A stretch of DNA of 64,000 bases from the NCBI GenBank assembly GCA_903813345.2, contig CAIIXF020000004.1:23997985-24061984 (forward strand), given 5' to 3'. The notes beneath the pieces were generated by a model. It was not told the DNA's origin and made no database searches. It saw nothing but the letters and a program-made list of their open reading frames with translations. Below are positions 33,950 through 45,400 of this stretch, piece by piece. Source of the stretch: Owenia fusiformis. Taxonomy: Eukaryota > Annelida > Polychaeta > Sabellida > Oweniidae. A program made the position numbers and the translations under genes. Each line of letters begins with the position of its first letter. The stretch's first letter is position 1.

Positions 33950-34570
33950 AAAATGAAACTTTACGGATATAAATGTGAGTTTACGGATATAAATGTGAGT
34001 TTACGAATACAAATGTGAATTAACGAATATAAACTGCACGTCTCGAGGCATAGGTCACGTGACATGAGAGTTTTAGGTGTGTGGGGGGGAGGGGCGATGA
34101 CTTTGACCATGGGTTGACCATGTCTTGTCGAGAATGATCACGTGATCTTAATATTCAATGAAAAAAGAATATAAGAGTGCAATTTACGAATACAAATGAC
34201 AATACTTACGAACAATAAATGTGCACTTTTACGAAAACATATTACCTTGTTACGAAAATAAATTCGACTATTAAAAAATAAAAATGCCAAGGCTAGTACT
34301 CATTTATTGATAAATTCGACATTCAGTTCGTAGATATCAAATTAATATATTTGCAGAAACAATGATAACGTTACAAAATGAACTCATAAGGACTTCTGAA
34401 TGTATTTCAGTATAAAACACATACATGTACGTTTTAAAGAAACAAATTAGAGTAACGAACAGAAAAGGCAAACTATGAATGAAAATACTCAAGTTACGAA
34501 CATAAATGTGCATTTAACAAGTACAGAAGTTCAATTTACGAATACATATAGTAAACTACGAATAATGAAG
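33950..34570. repeat. Degenerate satellite, TTTACGAATATAAATGTGAG
   Basis: Close tandem copies at 33960-34035, then scattered diverged units (TTACGAATACAAATG, TTACGAACATAAATGTGCAT) to 34570. No coding capacity. Confidence 0.7.
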
Positions 34571-36067
34571 CAGAAAACATTCTTTACCTTTCTTTATCTT
34601 TATTTGAAATAAGAAGCTATGATATTGGTTAACACCCCAGAAATGAAAATGAACATATGAACGAATTTTGAAGCCGCCATCATTTGTTAGTCGATTTTTC
34701 ACTGATCAGAGATGTATGTCATCTCAATACATACAGGTTTACATTATAAGCGTGGCCATAGAATGTAAATAAGACACTCTTTGTTGTTTTGTTTTGTCCT
34801 TTTAATTGCCCGGTCGGGTTATTTTTATTGATGTAAAGATAATAAACTCACTTTCATTGACCTTTACACGCAGTCCTAGTGTCTCCCTCGCATGATATTT
34901 ATTCTTTTTTATAGTGAAATAAAAATTTCTCCGATTTCCACAATTTTCCTGTCGACTAAGCTGCCATCTATACGTAAGCTTATTGAGAACAGACAAAAAC
35001 GAGGCGACTTCTATTTTAAATGAAAACGTTCAATATCTCATTAACAGGACAATCCGTTACCATTTCAATTCATGATATATTAAACATGTCGGTTTTTAGA
35101 ATATTACTTAATTTATTTAACCCTAGGTAGAAATTTTACAATAGTTCACGGTGTTCCAGATTGAATTACTTCTAGCCAAGAATTGGCTACAGACTCAGTA
35201 AGAAAATGAACCCTAAAGGAGTTAAGGACAAAAGGAATACTTACATATAGGAATACTTACATATATATACGATCGACCTCTTTCATATTATCGCACTTGC
35301 TCACGATGCCCTACCTTAAAATATTATCAGCGAATTCAGCTTATGTATAGATGACACAATACTTGTCAAAAAAGTAATTCACCTTTTTGGACACCCGATA
35401 TATAAAAAAGTAGTAGAGTCAGCATGCACGTGTAGATTAGTTTTACTCAAAATACGTTCCCACCATGGTATATCTACTAAATATTTTATTTATCAGCACC
35501 TTGGCAATTCGTAACGATATGAGTAACAAGAGGCCTAAAATAACTTTACGATAAAATGTATACGTTTAACTCATGTTAAAATGGCCATGACATCGACATG
35601 AATATCAATCATAATCAAACAAAAGATTGCGGTTTCTTACGACACCTTTTTTACTCCAATCTTGAAAATTTCTCAAAAAACTGAACGACGAGATTCTTAA
35701 TCAATTTTTGCATGGTAGAATGTAAAGTTGATTTTGAGATAATATAAACCATCTCTCGATTTGTGTGTTGACTAATATGATGATACTGTGACGGAAATAG
35801 GTTCAATACGCACAGGAAGTAACGAGTACTAAAATAGAACTCATGGCATTTTAGCGCTAACTGAGTACTCATTTCAGTAAATATTAGTACAAAATGAGCA
35901 CTGATGACATGAGTTCTGATTTATTGCATTTTTAGTACTAAATGAGTACTCATATGATAAGTGATATAATAGCGCTCATTCCATTGATTTTTCATTACTC
36001 AATGAGCACTCATGCATATGCCGAATACTCAGTTCAAAATTAGATTGAACTAAAATAGCACTCCTGA
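34571..36067. other. No gene recognised
   Basis: AT-rich spacer. A loose repetition of GAGTACTCAT / AATGAGCACTCAT between 35820 and 36060 is the only structure noted. Confidence 0.5.
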
Positions 36068-37601
36068 CAATCAGTACTAATTATCCCAACTAACGAAGTT
36101 CGGTAGGGATATAGTGAAGCCCTCCGTCCGTCCGTCAGTCCGTCCGTCAGTCAGTCAGTCCGTTCGTCCGTCCGAAAGATAACTCAAATATTAGCTGACG
36201 GATTTTCTTCATATTTAGTGGAAAGATGTACATTGATAAATAGTTTTAAAAATGACGGGACTTTTTCGCGAAAATCATACATTTTTCATTCTAAACCAAA
36301 GTAATTAATATTATTGTTTGAAATTTTGGTAGTATATTCACAACATATATTCCGTGTTTTTCATCCTGACCCCCAGGGACCGTGTATGGGGGGTCAGAAA
36401 AACAGAAATTTTCGCTAATTTTTAGATCTGTCTGAAGTATTTTTCGATCCCTTCAAAGTATGGCTATATAAACTCAAATTGAAGGACGTGTTGCAAAAAG
36501 GTGGCGCATTTGTTTTTAAGGGTATCGCGTGAATGTAACTTTTATTCCCCGGAATATAAGATAATATTCTAATTAAAGTTATATATCATTTTAAAGCTGT
36601 TTCGATGAAGATTTTAGATCAACTACACTCCGTTCACATTTTTTGCACGTTCGTTTTTAAAAACATCTGGAAAATATCCCATGTTGACACGTTACATTTT
36701 GCATTATTTTTCGTCTTTAAACGCTCATAACTCAAACAATTTATGACTATTATACTTATTTTTCGTCTTGATAAAGGTAGATGGAAGTTTTATTTCAAAT
36801 GATGAATTTTAGTAAGCGTCCCATATTGTGACGTCATAGAGTCTGAAAAATAGAATCAGTTGACAGCGACCTTTTTTGCTCATTTTTTGGTACCTTCAAC
36901 TTTTCAGGTGTACATTAAACAAAAAATACGAGATCAATCTTTAATAAATCATACATGATTATTTTGCTCCTAAACTCTAGTTTATTAATAATTAGTTGAT
37001 TTTGTTCACAAAAGTATGTGTTTTCTGTTGTATGTGGAAAAGTGGAGGACGAAAGGTTTTCAAAATTCATTAAAATAGGGCTAATTTACGCCATTCGCCT
37101 ATTTTCAAGCACAGCAACACGTATATTTATTTCACCTAAAATATCAATTGATTCGTGTTTCATGATGCTCCTAGCCCATTAACAATATATATATGATATC
37201 AGAGTTATTCGTCTAAAATGTTTTGAGATATAGAGGTAAATGTGGAGGACGAAAGGATTTTCATATGTGTACATTTTTCTCAAAAACGTCACATTCATCA
37301 TGTTAAAAGCGAGGATCCTCTGGATTACGCCACAAAATGTGTAACAATGCGTGCGCGAGCTTTTTGCGACCCGTCAAGGAATCTTGGAGTAGATCACAAT
37401 AATGGTATTATTTTACAGATTTGTACCTCAGAAAATTCAAAATGGCTGCTTTGCAGGAATTCGCAATTCTTAAATCTAAATTTTTCAATTTTAACCAAAG
37501 TAATGAGTATAATTGATTGGAATTCGGTAATTGATGTTTTGTTCATTGGGATTTGCTACTCCGTGGAGTTGCCGTTATCTAATTTTGTACTAATTGAGTA
37601 A
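36068..37601. mobile_element. Dispersed element, copy 2 (different core)
   Basis: Begins TTATCCCAACTAACGAAGTT, then GGGATATAGTGAAGCCCTCC and a (GTCC)n/(GTCA)n microsatellite at 36120-36175. Ends TTGGGATTTGCTACTCCGTG...GCCGTTATCT. The ends match the element at 7588-9450, but the core is unrelated and contains a duplicated block (GTGGAGGACGAAAGG at 37042 and 37240). Frames inside (for example 37242-37601) are not recognisable proteins. Confidence 0.65.
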
Positions 37602-38169
37602 TCGTCACATCTCCATGTGTGCTATAGTATTTGCTAGTAAACAACTACTTTCAAGATTCATAATATTTTAATTCCCTTTAATCCGACAATATTCGAAATA
37701 CCTTTAAATCCTCAATGGTGTAATTCATCTAGTATGCCCATTAAACCAATGAGATATGTATGATATGATAGGGATTACGCATCCTCCTAAGCAGGTGTCC
37801 AGAATCCGTACCTCCTTCATCCCCCTGCTATAACCAATTTGGAAGTGCCCGATTTAACTGAATCACGTGATCTAATTATGCGCAATGACTAATACATGAT
37901 TTCTGTCGCAGTGTTGCGACAGCCAATCAGATTGCGAGTTCTTAATCGGGGAAATGCTAATTGCTTATCGCAGGGGGTAAAAAGAAAGAATATATTCTTG
38001 ATTTTAAATCCATGTGATCGGAGTATGGGGATTACGCAGAGGAAGAGATCTCAAATCTGAGCGATGTCACCGTCACATCGGATGGCCATCTAAGAATGTT
38101 CGCTGTTGTTTTCTGAATATCCCAAATATAAAGTGCAACTGAAATTTTATAAGTGTAGTATAGAGTTAA
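37602..38169. other. No gene recognised
   Basis: Spacer between two transposable elements. GGGATTACGCA occurs at 37770 and 38030, otherwise no structure. Confidence 0.4.
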
Positions 38170-38627
38170 GGTGTCACTACGGTAAATCATTGAAAAATAA
38201 TCACAAAAATTCAAGTTCTGGGGTACATATCGCCATTTTCGAACAAATTAGCCCTTACAATGAATATATTTCTGCGTTCCTCTATACATAACCTTCATCT
38301 TAACCCTATATTTAACATAGGGTTTGCGTCTCGAATTTAAATATCACTACGCCATCATAGGGACTCATTTTTAGGTAAAATCCCTGCTTCACCGATGAAA
38401 ATTAACGAATAAAGTAGTTCCAGTTTACGGGACTATATTCTTGCGATTTTTTTCTAAAAATGGCACATATAGAAAGTACTTGGCCTCAGCTTTACATTCA
38501 TACCTCAAATGGCCACAATGCATATACTGAAACCTACTATACACACCATTGAAGTTGGCATGGCTTCGTTTTTAAAGTATTAAAAAACACTACCCTACCC
38601 GGAAGTGGTATTTACCGTAGTAACACC
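38170..38627. mobile_element. TTAA-flanked MITE, 458 bp
   Basis: The terminal inverted repeat GGTGTCACTACGGTAAAT at the left and ATTTACCGTAGTAACACC at the right differ by one base. TTAA flanks both ends exactly (38166-38169, 38628-38631). TTAA duplication plus an 18-bp TIR points to a non-autonomous piggyBac-type element. No ORF of note. Confidence 0.75.
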
Positions 38628-38631
38628 TTAA

Positions 38632-41491
38632 TGTTCTGAGACAACTGTCATTTACGGCACAATTTCAAATAGCTTTACGCATGCGCGATTCAGGGCAAAC
38701 ACGCGCTCGTGATTGTTCACGTGATCATATCCTGCAAATTGATTGGCCCAGCGTATCAACTGGTGTGCATAATGCTGATTAATCATAACTAAGTGGCACA
38801 AAATGGCGAGTAATTATGGGAGCTACTCAGTTCTGGGAATTGCACAAGGAAATCATTTCTTTCTAAGTAACATGATAGTACTCCTACATATGACTACTAG
38901 TTGAGCACTTTAAGACAATCAACATTTTTAATCACCCAATGAGGTCACATGTGCATGTCGAAGGTCGAATTGTTTTATAACATTCCATTGCATATGTGGG
39001 CACTTTCGTTGAACTCAATGGATACATATGTTATACGATTTTTTCATTGAATTAAATATCGATACTCAATAAGTGTCGCTTTTGTGAAGAAGTTTCACGT
39101 TTCACTTATAAAACTTTGAAATATCAATTAAATATCAACAGATTTTAGCAGAGGCGATTTGTCTTTATACATCGAACACTTCGCTTTATACCACCCTATA
39201 AAATATTTTTTATGAATTAAGACCAAATCAAATTAAACCATGATATTAAATAAGGTATAGATAAAACAATTATCATTGAGGATTAACTACTGAAATTCCT
39301 TTTCAATCTTTATTCAACAATTCGTTCAGTGTATTTAAAATGGATTTACGTCATATTTAAGAAGGATTTACGTCATTACCTGACATTATAACAGGCTATA
39401 TAATAGGCTATATAATACGAAAAGCAATCCACAAAATAAACTTATGATCCAATCACTTCTATGCTGTTTTGTAGTATTTTATTGCAATCTAAGCAAATTT
39501 AAATCAACCATAGAAATATTGAAGTGAAAACAATGACGGAAATCTAAATTGAGAATTTTGTGATCACGATGTCATGGAAGGCAAATTATTGCTCCAAATG
39601 TGTGATATTACGTAGTCGTGAAAAAAGCTAATCCGCTGTTAATTGGCTGATTATATTGAGGGATGTGTCAGAACTGACCAATCACCGCGTGGTTCTTTAG
39701 AGGATCGGAAAATAATCCAAGGAGTCAATCCTCCTTGCTAAAATAGACCCCTTAGAATTCTGTTAATTTTAAACCCTGACCGAGATGATACTTAATACGA
39801 CTGAGCAAATATTTAAACGGTTTATGATTCACCTTGCATCCGGTATCCTTCGGAATTCTGTTCAAATGTGTGATGGTAAGTGTTGCAAACATAACTTTTT
39901 TATGTAAATCAATGGCTGCACATGTTTAATATTTTTACATTGAATTAAAACATCGATACCCAATACGTGTCGCTATTGTGAAAGAAATAATAGTTCCACG
40001 TATAAAATTTTGGAAGATCGATTTATTATTGACGATTTTTGGTTCTAAGTTTTGTTGTATTCCAAAAATGCATTTGATTTAACCCGACGTCACCCAGACG
40101 CGAGTAGCTAGTTACTAGTTTCACCACCAGATGGCTGATTCTGGTTTATGAACATGGCGCGTATAAAGTTCCCTTAAACTTGAATATTATCATAAATTTT
40201 CATATGATCCTTATGCGTCTGCTAATTATACAAACGAAAATATATCCAGTGAAAGAAAATAGTATCATGCCAAACACAACAAAATATATTTCACTTTGTG
40301 ATACTTTTTAAACCACATTTCTAGATGCAAATTTACATGTAGACTTTTAAAAATGTAAAATCACTTTAACTACATTTTGAATACTTAATGATGGGAAAAG
40401 AGATTATTTCTACTCGGATCTAGTATAGTTACTGTTGTATGAAGGTATTTAAAGTCAAATGATACTTAATGATCTATACATGTATAAGCAGTCTAAATAG
40501 TGCCTGTGTCGAATATAAGGAAATAAAAAAGGAATTGGATTTTGTTATCCTTAGATGGTCTTTTGAGAAAACTTACAAGTTAAATTTTATTCAGATGTTT
40601 CGAAATCCATCGTTTTGTTTTATATCGATAATCTTCTTTTGATATATTTTTGAACATCTGTACGTATATGCCAAAACTCAAACCAACATATGTTTTTGTA
40701 AAAGAGGACGTATATCCCATGATGCCTCTGTACTCGATAATTGATTCCAAACGGTGATTGGATGAGTGTGATAGGAGTAGGTGGAACTTCAATCTTTCAT
40801 TAAAATACGCCATTTCATCATATGTACAATTGCCCTTCAAATGCTGTTGTTTAATAAAAATCATGTCTCAATAAGATATTGAGGATCTTACTCAATGGCC
40901 TCCTACATGTATCTCAAATGAGAAAATGCTAAACCTTTGATAGAAAGTGTCATCTGGAAATCAATTTTCTAATTTAAAAGACTGACACTTTTTCTCAGTG
41001 TATTAATAATTACAACCTTGGTGAGTGCATGACAATTATAGTGTAAGAGGTTCAGGGTCATTCAGGGAGTATTCTGAGACCTCAAAAGTCTACCCGAGGG
41101 CTTTATATCATTTGACCTTTGTAAATGTTTTTGATCCTTTCAAGAATAGTTTTCTGGGGATCTTCAGAAATCTGAAATAATTCAGATTGGTATTGTAAAA
41201 CAGACAATTGTAAAGATAGCAAATTTTCGGCACATTTTCGGTTTCCCGCAAAACTTTATTTGAATCAAGAAAAGTGTAGAATTGAATTTTAGAATTCTCC
41301 CACTGTAATATATTATAGTTGCCCTCTCTTCCGGGACGTAAAGCTTTATCTTGTCGCTGCTGAAAATACAACATTTCACAAACCTGATCTATATAACTCA
41401 TAAATGTGTGCATCAAATTGTTAATACTCGTATATCAAGAAATAAGATTAAAACGTTCTATCCTATTATTCAAATCAAAAAACAAAATTAT
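38632..41491. other. Gene-free interval
   Basis: Two ORFs (40580-40864 and 41108-41416, minus strand, 94 and 102 codons) have no recognisable domain, and I see no supporting exon structure. One partial MITE end occurs near 39720. Nothing else can be supported. Confidence 0.45.
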
Positions 41492-41579
41492 TTAGTTTTG
41501 CAATATTTCGATTTATAATGTATATCTTTTTCAAGCAACCCAAAAAAATACATTATAAATCGAAATATTGCAAAACTAA
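41492..41579. repeat. Perfect hairpin, 32-bp arms
   Basis: TTAGTTTTGCAATATTTCGA...TAATGTAT (41492-41523) is exactly mirrored at 41548-41579, with a 24-nt loop. Weaker pairing continues outward. Confidence 0.9.
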
Positions 41580-41962
41580 TAAAATATTTTGTTATTAAAA
41601 CATAAAAACGCTAAAAATTATCATTAGAAATATAAAAAAGCGCAAAGTGCGTCCAATCAAAAAAATACACATGAGATTATAATTAAAAATGTATCCTGGT
41701 ACAGTATACTTCCACAAAAAATGCTTAATATTTCAATTCAGAACGCATTGATGCTATTTTAATTAGAGAATAACCATTCACCACTTTACACAATCAAAAG
41801 AATAAAGTCACACAGCATTATGTAACCAAATCAAAAACTAAAAGTACATCATTTCGAATTAAAGAATGTTTGGCATTTTGAAGTAGATTGATCTTCTTTA
41901 TGAGGAATCAATAGTCTAACTATCGGAATGCTTTTCAAATATCTTAATTAGAGGATGTTAAA

Positions 41963-42082
41963 AAGCTATTATAATAGCGAGTCGATTTTACCAGATGTCC
42001 GAGTAAACGGTGACTACTTATTTCCTTGCCGCTTGCGCAAGCTACCATTCCAGCGTTTGAAGCAGTTGTGGGTTAACTAAAA
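41963..42082 (+). promoter_or_regulatory. Possible core promoter and non-coding first exon of the VWA gene
   Basis: TATTATAATAG at about 41963-41973 could be a TATA element. About 110 bp further on, a consensus splice donor GTAAGTAC begins at 42083, upstream of the ATG exon. An acceptor such as the CAG at about 42431-42433 would be needed. This is speculative; a transcript would settle it. Confidence 0.2.
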
Positions 42083-42459
42083 GTAAGTACTTTTGTTTTC
42101 TAAATTGTATAAAAAAGTATACTTTAATTTCAAGAAAACGTTGTTTATTGAGAGTTTTAAAATTTAAATTAAATTTTAATATAGTTTTTATGAATTATAA
42201 CGTTTTTAAATGACCATTTTCCAAATATATCGACTATCTCAACTTTGTAAAATTTAATCAACGTCTATCTTGTTTCTATAGTAACGGTATGAAGGAATAT
42301 TGACTTCTCGAAATTGTAACTATATTTTCGATGAGTTTAGACCCCTGGTGAACTACATAAATTTAGTCATCTATATTGGCATTTTCAGATAAGACGGGCG
42401 CAATTATTACGCCCTATTAAAGTTTTGACCACAGCTTTGCGTAAAAAAGTTTGCGCAAG

Positions 42460-45400
42460 ATGCGCATTTGGCAGATTCTCGTGTTGTTGCTCCTGGTAAC
42501 AACTCTGGTGGAAGCCAGAGGAAGAAAGAAAGGTAGCGTTTCATTTCACCTTTCAAATAACTATAGCTCTTTGTTTTATTGTAACGTTCACTTAGTCCAA
42601 ATGTGACTTGTAGTTGTTAGATGAAATATGTGATACACAACCAGTAAAATAGTGAAAAAAAGTTTTACAAAACTTTGTTTGCAATATAGTTCGAATTCAA
42701 TTCGATAGTAGGATATTCACGATTATCCGTTAACATTTTATCATTACTATTGTAACTTCATGAAATTATCAAGCGAACAAATCATTACCGAAATTTCAAA
42801 TACCGACTTGAAATGAAATTCAGAGAGATATTTTATTTGTATAATTCTTTGGTGTTCATTTAAAAAAAATAGTATAGTATTATTCATAAAATAGTTTCTC
42901 ACCATATATGGTTTCAAATGTACAGGGTGGTCCAAAAAATGGTACACCAATATTTCAAAAATAAATATTGATTTTCTTGATAAAAACATGTCATATTATA
43001 TACCAATGGATAGAGAATTTACTCAAATTTATTATAATGTCTGTCAACCAGCGTCCATAATATAACGGGTTTTCCAAAACTTGCAAAAACAAGTTTTATT
43101 GCGTTGGCAATAAGGCGAGAGCGAGGCTGACAAGATGGCGGCTCCAATTTTATCTGGATAAAAAATGCCATTTTTATGCCGTTTATAGCCGTAATGGATA
43201 TACGAACAGAAACTATTCCCGTGGTAAATATCTATGAGTATTAAAGGGATTTATATGGAACTGTTTGAAGGACTCTCGAACACTCTATGAGGTAGTATTA
43301 CTACGATAAACGATTACTTTGACCGTTGGATTCAAATAACACGCATGACTAATAGTCAGGCATACAGTGTGTACCACGTAGGCATAATCCTGTACCTTTG
43401 GGGTATAAGTATAGCATAAAAACGTATGAAGGATGCCCCGAACACGTAAAAATAGTCGAAAGGACAAATATACCGCCAATGCTTCGACCTCTGTTAGAAT
43501 GCAAGCGAGTAATGAACTTAACAGTGACGACAATGACGGGGTTGATGAAAATGAGCCGAACCAATCCAAAGATAGCATAAGTGATGGAAAATGTGATGCG
43601 TTGATTGAACAGTTTCAAAAGCTGAATGAGGAAATGATGAGAACGATTCGATTGGAGATGAAAACGAACTCTGATGATATAAAGCTTGCTTTCAAATCCG
43701 AACTGCAGGATCTCAAAAAGGACATATCATATGCACAAACGTTAGGGGAAGGCAATAAGAAAACGCTGGAAAACCATGAAACGAGACTTCAAACTATTGA
43801 AAGGGAGGCTGCCTTGACTAAAGGTAATGTTGCAAAACTCTCCAATCAGTATACAAGTATGTATGACAATTTACAAGCTAAGATCCTAGATATGAACGTA
43901 TATGGTCGACGCAGCTCACTCCACTTCAGTAACATCCCTGAGGTAGAGGGCGAAGATCCAAAGAAGGTAATGAGATCTTTTTTCGAGAGGAGACTAAAAA
44001 TGCCTAAAGACCAGGTTGATGCTATTCGATTTGAGAGGGTACACAGGATTCCCCTGGGGCCCAAGTCCAAATACAGATATACACGTGTAATGACTGTTAA
44101 ATTTAATTGGTACGAGGATAGGGAAACTGTGTGGAATAGACGTTTTGAGCTCAAGGGTACTGACCATTACATAACCGAAAGCTTCCCAAAGGAGGTATCT
44201 GACAACAGGAGAATGCTATTTCCTTACTTTAAAAAGGCAAAGGAGCTGAAACTGAAGTGCTCACTCGTTGCTGACACACTCATCATACAAGATGTAAGGT
44301 ACAAAGTTGGTGACATCCCAAGGTTACCGAATGAGCTACTAAGTAGCAACACAGCTATGCGTGTCTGCCCAGATAGTGTGTTGTACCACTCAGGAATATC
44401 CCCTCTAGGGCCTGATAGCTATACGCCATTTGAGTGTGATGGAACGATGTTCCGGAGTGTCACGCAGTTTATGTCTTACAATAAGGCCATTAGCTTGAAG
44501 GACACCCGAAAAGCTGAGCAAATTCTGCAGACGTCGGACCCTTCACAGATGAGATACTTAGCTTCAACGATATCTGAAAAAGATGATCGTCAGTGGAGGA
44601 AGATGCGAGATGGGTTCCTTACTAGGGCGACAAGCATTAAATTCAAAGTGCATAAACACCTACAGAACATTCTGCTGGGTACAGGATCCAAGATTCTTGG
44701 TGAATGTAGCCCTAGAGACCTTGAATTTGGAACTGGGTGTAGTATGAATGACAGAGCAGCGGACGATCATACAAAATGGACGGGACAAAACTTAGGGGGA
44801 AACGAACTAATGCAAATACGTAATCAAATCATGAGAAGAAATACACCAAGTGCATAGAATTCTGGTTGACACGAAGTTCGGGAAATCATCTATGTGCATG
44901 TATGTATATGTATGTATAAGTGCTAACCATTCTCGTAGAAAATTTGTCAAAACTTAGCCTTGCTTGCATTCTAGTAACAACAGTATTGTGTTTACATTTA
45001 TAAATGTGGCTTTGTTTACGTGGCTCTCTTACGTCCGCAAGTTTCCATAACAAACTGCTTGTTTTGAGTATGAGTTCATTTTCTCAGCAATTGTTGCTAT
45101 TTTAAGTTCTATAAAGTACATACTCGGAAGCGATGCTCGGTGTACAAATACATACATGTACATGCATGGTTCTTTTGTGCTGGACTTTCATGAATTATAG
45201 CTCAAAACTACCATTTCATATTACTAGTAGTTGTCTTTTCACCCAGGATATCATTCATACTTGCGCACTACAAAATACCAATGTTAGATCAAACAAGCGA
45301 TTGCAGCTCAATAGAAAATCTATATAAGTTACACGTACACAAGTTAAACTGGGTGGCATTTTGGAAGGTAACTTGCACTGTGCAGTAGACTGTAATCCTC

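Noticed and set aside
40580-41416. Two minus-strand ORFs of 94 and 102 codons
   Set aside because: No recognisable domain, no convincing splice or promoter context; length is within chance for AT-rich DNA.
43285-44154. Minus-strand ORFs within the LINE 5' region
   Set aside because: Antisense shadows of ORF1 and the 5' UTR; no known domain.
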